From Caldifarciminota bacterium (GTDB lineage: Bacteria; Hydrothermota; Hydrothermia; B15-G9; WFZT01), in assembly GCA_026986235.1 (NCBI GenBank), contig JALSOY010000076.1:1-15169 (forward strand): 15,169 bases of DNA, in the 5' to 3' direction. The first letter of the stretch is position 1; every line of letters begins with the position of its first letter. Below are positions 8,266-12,926 of the stretch, one piece after another. The notes below the pieces were generated by a model. That model had not been told where the DNA came from, searched no databases, and worked only from the letters and a program-made list of their open reading frames with translations. A program made the translations under genes and the position numbers.

Positions 8266-8294
8266 ATTGTATTACGGGTCAATTTATCTGTCAA
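8266..8294 (-). promoter_or_regulatory. Promoter for the SPFH-PLD operon, predicted leaderless
   Basis: Minus strand: -35 TTGACA (8289-8294), 17-base spacer, -10 TACAAT (8266-8271). The ATG at 8258 lies 7 bases past the -10 box, which is where transcription itself should begin. The box falls inside the longer TTG-initiated reading frame. Confidence 0.68.
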
Positions 8295-8313
8295 ACACGA
8301 TCTGAGGGTACTC

Positions 8314-8353
8314 GAAAAATCCTCTCCTTCAGAAGGGGAACTAAAGGGGGATG
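8314..8353. repeat. Partial palindromic repeat unit (cluster 1)
   Basis: Begins CGAAAAATCC like the unit at 14544, then a CTCCTTCAGAAGGGG hairpin and the closing CTAAAGGGGGATG. It is the last hairpin and right end of an element whose left part is missing. A 17-base spacer containing CCGATTGAA (8354-8370) joins it to the next element. Confidence 0.75.
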
Positions 8354-8370
8354 TTTTCCGATTGAACCAG

Positions 8371-8454
8371 AATCCCCCTCAATCCCCCTTTTAGCAAAGG
8401 GGGATCTTACGAGACGATGATCCCCCTCCTTCAGAAGGGGGACTAAGGGGGATG
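8371..8454. repeat. Palindromic repeat element with two internal hairpins (cluster 1)
   Basis: Left end AATCCCCCTCAATCCCCC and right end GGGGGACTAAGGGGGATG form imperfect inverted ends. Inside are two hairpins (CCCCCTTTTAGCAAAGGGGG; CCCCCTCCTTCAGAAGGGGG) separated by a linker containing TTACGAGACGATG. The spacer to the next element is CTAACCGATTGAAATT (8455-8470), nearly the same as at 14573-14588. The gene-free stretch 8295-8611 consists mainly of these repeats. Confidence 0.85.
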
Positions 8455-8470
8455 CTAACCGATTGAAATT

Positions 8471-8551
8471 CAATCCCCCTGTATCCCCCTTGGTGAAGGA
8501 GGATCATCCTCTCTCAAAGTCCCCCTTGGTGAAGGGGATTCAGGGGGATTG
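8471..8551. repeat. 81-bp palindromic repeat element with near-perfect inverted ends (cluster 1)
   Basis: Inverted ends CAATCCCCCTGTATCCCC (8471-8488) and GGGGATTCAGGGGGATTG (8534-8551) match at 17 of 18 positions. Two internal hairpins share the CCTTGGTGAAGG turn and are separated by a linker (CATCCTCTCTCAAAG) that is the reverse complement of the linker type seen in the 8371 element. Single-stranded DNA or RNA could fold into a junction with an outer stem and two arms. Confidence 0.85.
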
Positions 8552-8560
8552 TATTTTTAG

Positions 8561-8590
8561 GTGAAATTTCATGCGTTTAAATTTTATAAT
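8561..8590 (+). promoter_or_regulatory. Promoter for the membrane protein gene
   Basis: -10 TATAAT (8585-8590) is a perfect match. The best -35 is GTGAAA (8561-8566) at 18 bases, which is weak and lies immediately after the repeat cluster. Confidence 0.5.
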
Positions 8591-8611
8591 AGACACAAAC
8601 AGGAGGTTCCC

Positions 8612-9289
8612 ATGAAAGGTTTTAAGAGAGTCTTTTACCTCTTTTTATTCTCCGTTGCCATGGCATTTGTCGAGGCGGCTGTCGTAATATACCTGAGGGA
8701 GCTCTACTATCCTGCAAACATAATTGAGATTTTCCCTGCAAGAACATTTTCCTCGTTTGATCTTTACATCGAGCTTGGTAGAGAAATTTCCACCCTCGTA
8801 ATGCTTTTTGCAGTCGGGATGGCAGCTACGAAAAACTACAGGCAGGGGCTTATGGGATTTCTCTTCACCTGGGGTGTGTGGGACATCTTTTACTATGTCT
8901 GGCTTTACCTGACAATTGGATGGCCGGGAAGTCTCCTCGAATGGGACATACTGTTTTTAATTCCACTTCCATGGTTTGGACCTGTTATAACCCCTGTACT
9001 GATCGCCCTGATCTTTACGATTGTCCCGGGTTACTTTCTCCTTCTGGAACGAGACCCGGTCTTGAGTTTGAAAGCCATTGGATCCACCCTCATTGGTGCC
9101 GTCTTCGACCTATACGCGTTTCTTGAAATTTCTATAAAAACCATGAGATACGAAGGGAAGGAGGGGTTTATCGGCCTTGTACCCTCAGGATTCAACTGGC
9201 CTGTTTATATAATAGGTCTGATACTTCTGACGATTGGCTTTTCTGGAATGGTGAAAAAGGGAAAGAGAAAAAGCCGATCACAAAAATAA
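8612..9289 (+). CDS. Polytopic membrane protein of unknown function
   Basis: A 225-residue, very hydrophobic protein with about six predicted membrane segments and a Lys/Arg-rich C-terminus (KKGKRKSRSQK), which by the positive-inside rule is cytoplasmic. Distinctive features are a Trp/Tyr/Asp-rich core (TWGVWDIFYYVWLYLTIGWP, then WDILFLIPLPWFGPV) that looks conserved rather than random, and a conserved-looking Glu in the first helix (AFVEAAVVIYLRELYYP). I do not recognise a characterised family and assign no function. The ATG at 8612 was chosen because AGGAGG lies 5-6 bases upstream; the in-frame GTG at 8561 precedes the -10 box and cannot be the start. It is a single-gene unit with its own promoter and a terminator 4 bases past the stop. 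Confidence 0.85.
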   Translation: MKGFKRVFYLFLFSVAMAFVEAAVVIYLRELYYPANIIEIFPARTFSSFDLYIELGREISTLVMLFAVGMAATKNYRQGLMGFLFTWGVWDIFYYVWLYLTIGWPGSLLEWDILFLIPLPWFGPVITPVLIALIFTIVPGYFLLLERDPVLSLKAIGSTLIGAVFDLYAFLEISIKTMRYEGKEGFIGLVPSGFNWPVYIIGLILLTIGFSGMVKKGKRKSRSQK

Positions 9290-9334
9290 AAATTCCCATC
9301 AAGGGCGAGAAAAGCCCTTGATGGGATAGTTTTT
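9282..9334. terminator. Bidirectional intrinsic terminator
   Basis: A perfect 13-bp stem (TCCCATCAAGGGC at 9294-9306; complement at 9314-9326) with a 7-base loop. T-rich tracts follow on both strands (TAGTTTTT on plus; ATTTTTATTTTTG on minus). It lies between the convergent membrane-protein and winged-helix genes and can serve both; the plus-strand T run overlaps the stop codon of the minus-strand gene. Confidence 0.85.
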
Positions 9335-9572
9335 AGGCGATAAGTTTCTTCCCCTCTTCTGTGATCACATACTTGCCCTTTACCGGGCTTTCAACGAGGC
9401 CTCTATTTTTGAGGCCGCGGAGTTTACCTGTAACTTTTGGTGTGGGGAGATCGGCCTTTTCCGCTATTTCTTTACATCCAGCAGGCTCAGAAAATTCGCT
9501 CAGAGCTCTCAGTATCCTCTTCTGTATTTCATCAAGGGCATTTGGGTCCTTTGCTTTCTTACGACATGGCAT
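9333..9572 (-). CDS. Small winged-helix DNA-binding protein
   Basis: A 79-residue protein made up almost entirely of one winged helix-turn-helix: ILRALSEFSEPAGCKEIAEK (helices 1-2), ADLPTPKVTGKLRGLKNRGL (recognition helix), then VESPVKGKYVITEEGKKLI (wing). This resembles MarR/ArsR-like or archaeal-type regulators that lack a ligand domain. An N-terminal MPCRKKAKDP is basic, with one Cys; a second Cys (PAGCKE) could take part in redox or metal sensing, but that is speculation. The ATG at 9570-9572 has GGAGG 8 bases upstream; a GTG three codons earlier is part of that ribosome site. It is divergent from slyD, with back-to-back promoters. Confidence 0.8.
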   Translation of the reverse strand: MPCRKKAKDPNALDEIQKRILRALSEFSEPAGCKEIAEKADLPTPKVTGKLRGLKNRGLVESPVKGKYVITEEGKKLIA

Positions 9573-9604
9573 TTTCAGCACCTCCTTTTATAACTTTTAT
9601 GGTG

Positions 9605-9633
9605 ATATTAAAACCCTTCTCCCAAATTTTCAA
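9605..9633 (-). promoter_or_regulatory. Promoter for the winged-helix gene
   Basis: Minus strand: -35 TTGAAA (9628-9633), 17-base spacer, -10 TAATAT (9605-9610). It lies back to back with the slyD promoter, 16 bases apart, so a protein bound between them could affect both. Confidence 0.62.
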
Positions 9634-9649
9634 GACTTTGTCATAAAAA

Positions 9650-9678
9650 TTGACTTTTGCAGGGAAAAAGGTTATAGT
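9650..9678 (+). promoter_or_regulatory. Promoter for slyD
   Basis: -35 TTGACT (9650-9655), 17-base spacer, -10 TATAGT (9673-9678). A leader of about 25 bases carries the AAGGAGG ribosome site. Confidence 0.72.
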
Positions 9679-9709
9679 CAGAGGGTAACTTTTTAAGGAG
9701 GAATTTGTA

Positions 9710-10180
9710 ATGTCAGATCAAAAAGTAGAAAAGAACAAGGTAGTGAGTGTCGAGTACACATTGAGACTCGACTCAGGGGAAGTAATAGACGAGAATCCCG
9801 GTGACCCCATCGTCTATCTGCATGGAGCAGGACAGCTTATACCGGGGCTGGAAAAGGGTATGGAAGGTATGAGTATCGGGGAAGAAAAGGATATTGTTGT
9901 GCCACCTACAGAAGCGTACGGAGAGTTTGATGAAAATGCCATCCAGGAGATACCAAGGTCAGCCTTTGGAGACAACCCCATAGAGGTGGGGATGAAATTT
10001 TATGCTGACTTTGGAGATGGGAACAGTGTCCCCTTTTACATAAAAGAAGTGGGTGAAGAATCTGTAGTGGTGGATTTTAACCATCCGCTTGCAGGACAGA
10101 CATTGCATTTTCATGTAAAAATAGTTGGCATAAGGGATGCAACTGCGGAAGAGATTGATCACGGACATGTACATCAGTAG
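9710..10180 (+). CDS. slyD: FKBP-type peptidyl-prolyl cis-trans isomerase, SlyD family
   Basis: A 156-residue cytoplasmic protein. The FKBP half includes VSVEYTLRLDSGEVIDE (about 13-29), GAGQLIPGLEKGMEGMSIGE (about 45-64) and PPTEAYGEFDE (about 70-80). An inserted flap (about residues 80-130, with VVVDFNHPLAGQTLHFHVKI closing it) is the IF chaperone domain that defines SlyD-type members. The C-terminus ends HGHVHQ, a very short remnant of the His-rich metal-binding tail found in E. coli SlyD. Expected role: folding help and proline isomerisation, with possible nickel binding. AAGGAGG lies 8 bases before the ATG. It is a single-gene unit ended by the first repeat hairpin at 10198. Confidence 0.94.
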   Translation: MSDQKVEKNKVVSVEYTLRLDSGEVIDENPGDPIVYLHGAGQLIPGLEKGMEGMSIGEEKDIVVPPTEAYGEFDENAIQEIPRSAFGDNPIEVGMKFYADFGDGNSVPFYIKEVGEESVVVDFNHPLAGQTLHFHVKIVGIRDATAEEIDHGHVHQ

Positions 10181-10197
10181 TTAAAAAAGAGGTTAGT

Positions 10198-10227
10198 ATC
10201 CCCCGGGAAACAGGGGGATTTAAATTT
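10198..10227 (+). terminator. Repeat-derived hairpin, probable slyD terminator
   Basis: Stem ATCCCCC/GGGGGAT (10198-10204 and 10213-10219) with an 8-base loop, then TTAAATTTAA. The right half (GGGAAACAGGGGGATT) matches the right end of the element at 10238-10389 (GGGTAAACAGGGGGATTG), so the hairpin looks like a shortened repeat copy. Confidence 0.5.
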
Positions 10228-10237
10228 AAGAGGTAGG

Positions 10238-10389
10238 CATCCCCCTTGATCCCCCTTCTTCAGAAGGGGGATCAAGGTCACCAAAGTCCCCCTGGTGAAG
10301 GGGGATCATCCTCTCCCACAATCCCCCTTGGTGAAGGGGGATTTTTTCTCTCAAAATCCCCCTTGGAGAAGGGGTAAACAGGGGGATTG
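10238..10389. repeat. 152-bp palindromic repeat element with four internal hairpins (cluster 2)
   Basis: Left end CATCCCCCTTGATCCCCC and right end GGGGTAAACAGGGGGATTG are imperfect inverted ends. Between them lie four hairpins, three with the CCTTGGTGAAGG or a similar turn and one with CTTCAGAAG. Linkers (CATCCTCTCCCACAA; TTTTTCTCTCAAAA) match those at 8471-8551. It is the longest copy in the window. The gene-free stretch 10181-10539 holds this cluster, about 110 bases with no clear signal, and the nuoA promoter. Confidence 0.82.
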
Positions 10390-10500
10390 AAATTTTAGCT
10401 GTATGGATCCCCTTTTTATTCTCCCTCATGCAAAAGGAGATTCGGGTTTCTAAAGCTCTCCTTTAAAAAAGAATTTTTCGTACAGCCTCCGGCCGTGAAA

Positions 10501-10530
10501 TTGACATAACGAAAGGTTTGTGGCTATAAT
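10501..10530 (+). promoter_or_regulatory. Consensus promoter for nuoACE, predicted leaderless
   Basis: -35 TTGACA (10501-10506) and -10 TATAAT (10525-10530), both perfect, with an 18-base spacer. The nuoA ATG is 9 bases past the -10 box, leaving a 5' leader of about 0-3 bases and no ribosome site. Confidence 0.8.
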
Positions 10531-10539
10531 TCAGGCACT

Positions 10540-10896
10540 ATGCTTGATAAATATCTACCAGTAGTTTTAATGCTCCTCGCCGGTCTCATTGTTTCTCTTG
10601 GTATTATCGTGCTTTCAGCGATATTCGGTCCAAAATCCAGAAATCAGGCAAAGGACGAACCCTATGAGTGTGGAATACGAACCGAGGGACTGAAGCCCGG
10701 CAGGTACTCAGTTAGATTCTTTGTCGTTGCACTCCTCTTTCTCCTTTTCGATGTGGAAGTTGCCTTCCTGTTTCCTTGGGCTGTACTGGTCAAAAAGCTT
10801 GCATTACTTGGTTTGATCGAGATGGGATTTTTCGTCTTGATCCTATTTATCGGCCTTTTATATGTGTGGTTCAAGGGCGGTCTGCAACTGGAGTAA
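10540..10896 (+). CDS. nuoA: NADH-quinone oxidoreductase subunit A
   Basis: A 118-residue membrane subunit of complex I with three helices (about 6-28, 58-80 and 88-111). Family hallmarks are DEPYECGIRTEG (residues 39-50), the loop with the conserved Cys that changes accessibility during turnover, and VRFFVVALLFLLFDVEVAFL with its conserved Asp/Glu in helix 2. It sits next to the quinone-binding region in the assembled enzyme. The N-terminus MLDKYLPVVLML is typical of NuoA, which supports this ATG despite the missing ribosome site; the next in-frame ATG would cut into helix 1. First gene of a nuoA-nuoC-nuoE unit; nuoC follows after 5 bases. Confidence 0.96.
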   Translation: MLDKYLPVVLMLLAGLIVSLGIIVLSAIFGPKSRNQAKDEPYECGIRTEGLKPGRYSVRFFVVALLFLLFDVEVAFLFPWAVLVKKLALLGLIEMGFFVLILFIGLLYVWFKGGLQLE

Positions 10897-10901
10897 CTAC
10901 C

Positions 10902-11363
10902 ATGATCGATATTGAAAAAATAAAGAAAGATTTTGGCGACGACATTCTTGAAATTAAGGAGTTCAGAGGAGAGCTCACGATTGTCATAAGGCCCGATAAA
11001 AATATAGAGTTCCTTAGCTACCTGAGGACAGAGTTTTCAATAGACTTTCTCGTGGATGTCACCGCTGTTGACTGGTACCCGAAGAATCCACGATTCGAAG
11101 TGGTTTACTCCCTGTACTCACTGAACTCAAAGGAGAGATTGCGTGTAAAGGTTCCGATTAACGATGGAGAGAGTTTGAGAAGTGTGACACAGCTCTGGAA
11201 AGGAGCCGGATGGCTTGAAAGAGAAGTGTACGACATGTTTGGCATAAAGTTTGAAGGACATCCTGACCTGAGGCGGATTCTGCTGTGGGATGACTTCCCC
11301 GGTCACCCCCTGAGAAAGGATTTCCCTCTCAGGGCAGATGTCGAATTGCCAGGGCCATACTGA
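10902..11363 (+). CDS. nuoC: NADH-quinone oxidoreductase subunit C (30 kDa subunit)
   Basis: A 153-residue peripheral subunit of complex I. The 30-kDa signature is complete: W-L-E-R-E-V-Y-D-M-F-G-I near residues 105-116, then GHPDLRRILLWDDFPGHPLR and KDFPL. An upstream section (FLVDVTAVDWYPKNPRFEVV) also matches. It normally bridges NuoB and NuoD, neither of which is encoded here. The ATG at 10902 follows the nuoA stop by 5 bases with GGAG upstream; a longer frame starting inside nuoA was rejected because the family starts here. Its TGA overlaps the nuoE ATG (TGATG), so nuoE is coupled to it. Confidence 0.95.
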   Translation: MIDIEKIKKDFGDDILEIKEFRGELTIVIRPDKNIEFLSYLRTEFSIDFLVDVTAVDWYPKNPRFEVVYSLYSLNSKERLRVKVPINDGESLRSVTQLWKGAGWLEREVYDMFGIKFEGHPDLRRILLWDDFPGHPLRKDFPLRADVELPGPY

Positions 11364-11845
11364 TGGAAAAGTTAAGAGAGGATATAAGGAAAATAAAAGA
11401 GGAATTTAAGAAAGGCAAGACTGCGTTGATCCCCGCATTGCACAGAGTTGTCGAAGAGTATGGATATGTGAATGAAGAAGGGGCAAAGCTTGTGGCTGAG
11501 GAACTCGACATTTCCCTTGACCATGTGATTTCAGTTGCAAGTTTTTACCAGTTTTTTAAACTAAAACCCGTGGGTAAGTATCATTTTCAGATCTGTACGG
11601 GCCTTACATGCATGATAAATGGCGCACTTGATCTGGTTCACTACTTCAACAGGGAACTTGGAGTCAGGGAAAACGAGGTTACTCCTGATGGTCTATTTTC
11701 TTACGAAATCGTTCAGTGTATCGGTTGTGGCGACAGGGCACCTGCGGTGTTAATGAACGATCAGAGGCTCGAAGGGTTGAAAGTTGAAAAGCTCAGCAGG
11801 TTGATAGAAGAGTTAAAGGCGAAAGGGGACGGTTCGCCTTCTTGA
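11363..11845 (+). CDS. nuoE: NADH-quinone oxidoreductase subunit E (24 kDa, thioredoxin-like [2Fe-2S])
   Basis: A 160-residue protein with an N-terminal helical part (ALIPALHRVVEEYGYVNEEG) and a thioredoxin-like [2Fe-2S] domain. The first ligand pair is C78-TGLT-C83, the normal C-x4-C. The second pair is normally C-x3-C (as in CIGRCDRAP); here the same-length segment reads C119-I-G-C122-G-D-R-A-P, so the fourth cysteine is one position early. In complex I or related NADH-linked enzymes this subunit pairs with the flavin subunit NuoF, which is not encoded here. Related subunits also serve NAD-linked hydrogenases and formate dehydrogenases. It is translationally coupled to nuoC; the tRNA-Leu -35 box overlaps its stop codon. 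Confidence 0.93.
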   Translation: MEKLREDIRKIKEEFKKGKTALIPALHRVVEEYGYVNEEGAKLVAEELDISLDHVISVASFYQFFKLKPVGKYHFQICTGLTCMINGALDLVHYFNRELGVRENEVTPDGLFSYEIVQCIGCGDRAPAVLMNDQRLEGLKVEKLSRLIEELKAKGDGSPS

Positions 11846-11870
11846 CAATATTATTACGGAAAATTATACT
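11842..11870 (+). promoter_or_regulatory. Promoter for tRNA-Leu (and probably meaB)
   Basis: -35 TTGACA (11842-11847), 17-base spacer, -10 TATACT (11865-11870). The -35 box includes the last bases of the nuoE stop codon. Transcription would start about 5-7 bases before the mature tRNA 5' end. Confidence 0.72.
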
Positions 11871-11882
11871 AAACTTCGATTC

Positions 11883-11967
11883 GCCGGGGTGGCGGAATTG
11901 GCAGACGCGCATGGTTGAGGGCCATGTGGGAGCTAATCCCGTGCGGGTTCAAGTCCCGCCCCCGGCA
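11883..11967 (+). tRNA. tRNA-Leu (anticodon GAG)
   Basis: Acceptor arms GCCGGGG (11883-11889) and CCCCGGC (11960-11966) pair fully, with discriminator A at 11967. The anticodon stem CATGG/CCATG encloses loop TTGAGGG, giving GAG at positions 34-36 (reads CUC and CUU). The T arm is GCGGG-TTCAAGT-CCCGC, and a long variable arm (GGGA...TCCC) confirms a class II tRNA. The D region contains the expected TGGCAGAC. CCA is not encoded; CTC follows. All parts are normal. Confidence 0.96.
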
Positions 11968-11977
11968 CTCTCTGAAG

Positions 11978-12919
11978 ATGTCCCGAATTGAAGACCTTCT
12001 TGAAAATTTCTCCCGCGGCAATGTAAGATCCCTGTCAAGACTCATCAGTCTGGTTGAAAACGACCCTGAATCCAGGGATTACATCCTTTCAAAAATTTTC
12101 AAGAATGTGGGAACGGGCTATAGAATAGGCATTACAGGGCCTCCGGGGGCCGGTAAAAGCACCCTTGTGGACAATCTCGCATCAAAACTGCACGACCTGG
12201 GGAAACGGGTTTCCATCATCGCAGTTGACCCTTCATCTCCCTTTACAGGTGGTGCACTCCTTGGTGATAGATACAGAATGTATGAATCAATGAAGAGGGG
12301 GATATTTATAAGGAGCCTCGCTTCCAGGGGCAGTCTGGGAGGGCTATCTGAATCCACAGTTGCTGTGGCAGATCTTCTCGATGCCTTTGGCTCTGAAATT
12401 ATCATCATCGAAACCGTGGGTGTGGGCCAGTCTGAACTTGACATAATGAACGCCTCCGACACAGTCGTCGTCACCCTCGTACCCGAATCAGGCGACTCCA
12501 TCCAGGCCATGAAGGCGGGACTAATGGAAATTGCCGATATATTCGTCATTAATAAATTCGACAGGGAAGGTGCTAAGAAATTTGAGATGGAACTACGCAC
12601 CGTTCTTTCCATGAGTAACTCAAAAAAAGACTGGAAACCTCCCGTGATCAGGACAGTGGCCACCAGAGGGGAAGGGATAGACGAGCTCATTGAGGCAATC
12701 TTCAGGCACTACGAATACTTAAAAGAAAAGGGAATACTTGCCAGGAAGAGGCGCGAAAGAATCAAAAGAGAAATCACAGAGTCAATTAAGGAAAAACTCT
12801 GGAACAAGTACTTCATGTCAAGCAGGTGGCGGGATCTTATCGATAGATGCGTTGATAATGTGATCTCGGGCAAAGAAACACCTTTCAGTGTGGTCGATAA
12901 AATCCTGAAAGAGATCTAA
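11978..12919 (+). CDS. meaB: MeaB/ArgK family GTPase (methylmalonyl-CoA mutase chaperone type)
   Basis: A 313-residue G3E-class P-loop GTPase. Walker A GPPGAGKS is at 54-61, VDPSSPFTGGALLGDR at 83-98 (Mg/base-2 motif and switch region), ETVGVGQSE at 145-153 (switch II) and NKFD at 192-195 (guanine specificity). A helical arm at the C-terminus fits the dimerisation region. MeaB proteins load and protect B12-dependent acyl-CoA mutases, chiefly methylmalonyl-CoA mutase; no mutase gene is in the window. The start MSRIEDLLENFSRG is typical of the family and lies 10 bases after the tRNA-Leu, with no promoter or ribosome site between, so the message is probably released by tRNA 3' processing. A longer frame starting inside the tRNA was rejected. 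Confidence 0.94.
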   Translation: MSRIEDLLENFSRGNVRSLSRLISLVENDPESRDYILSKIFKNVGTGYRIGITGPPGAGKSTLVDNLASKLHDLGKRVSIIAVDPSSPFTGGALLGDRYRMYESMKRGIFIRSLASRGSLGGLSESTVAVADLLDAFGSEIIIIETVGVGQSELDIMNASDTVVVTLVPESGDSIQAMKAGLMEIADIFVINKFDREGAKKFEMELRTVLSMSNSKKDWKPPVIRTVATRGEGIDELIEAIFRHYEYLKEKGILARKRRERIKREITESIKEKLWNKYFMSSRWRDLIDRCVDNVISGKETPFSVVDKILKEI

Positions 12920-12926
12920 TTTCTCC

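Noticed and set aside
8291..8473. 60-residue reading frame on the minus strand across repeat cluster 1 (and a similar 67-residue frame at 10226-10429)
   Set aside because: The translations (PLVPLLKEG..., PLHQGG...) are simply the C-rich repeats read as codons; they have no ribosome site and no protein character.
8314..8551. Possible CRISPR array
   Set aside because: The repeats are themselves hairpins of variable length and orientation, the spacers are conserved rather than unique, and no cas genes are present.
10433..10464. Inverted repeat AAAGGAGA/TCTCCTTT upstream of nuoA
   Set aside because: Only 8 bp with a 16-base loop; no T run on the plus strand, and no clear link to a gene on the minus strand.
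10487..10502. GCCGTGAAATT shared upstream of nuoA and, on the other strand, upstream of the etfB-like gene
   Set aside because: An 11-base match in a 15-kb window is expected many times by chance, and its distance to the -35 box differs between the two promoters.
10776..10901. Longer nuoC start inside nuoA
   Set aside because: The 42 extra residues are an out-of-frame reading of nuoA; the ATG at 10902 has GGAG upstream and fits the family.
11915..11977. Longer meaB start inside the tRNA
   Set aside because: The 21 extra residues would be encoded by the tRNA-Leu; the family start is MSRIEDLL at 11978.
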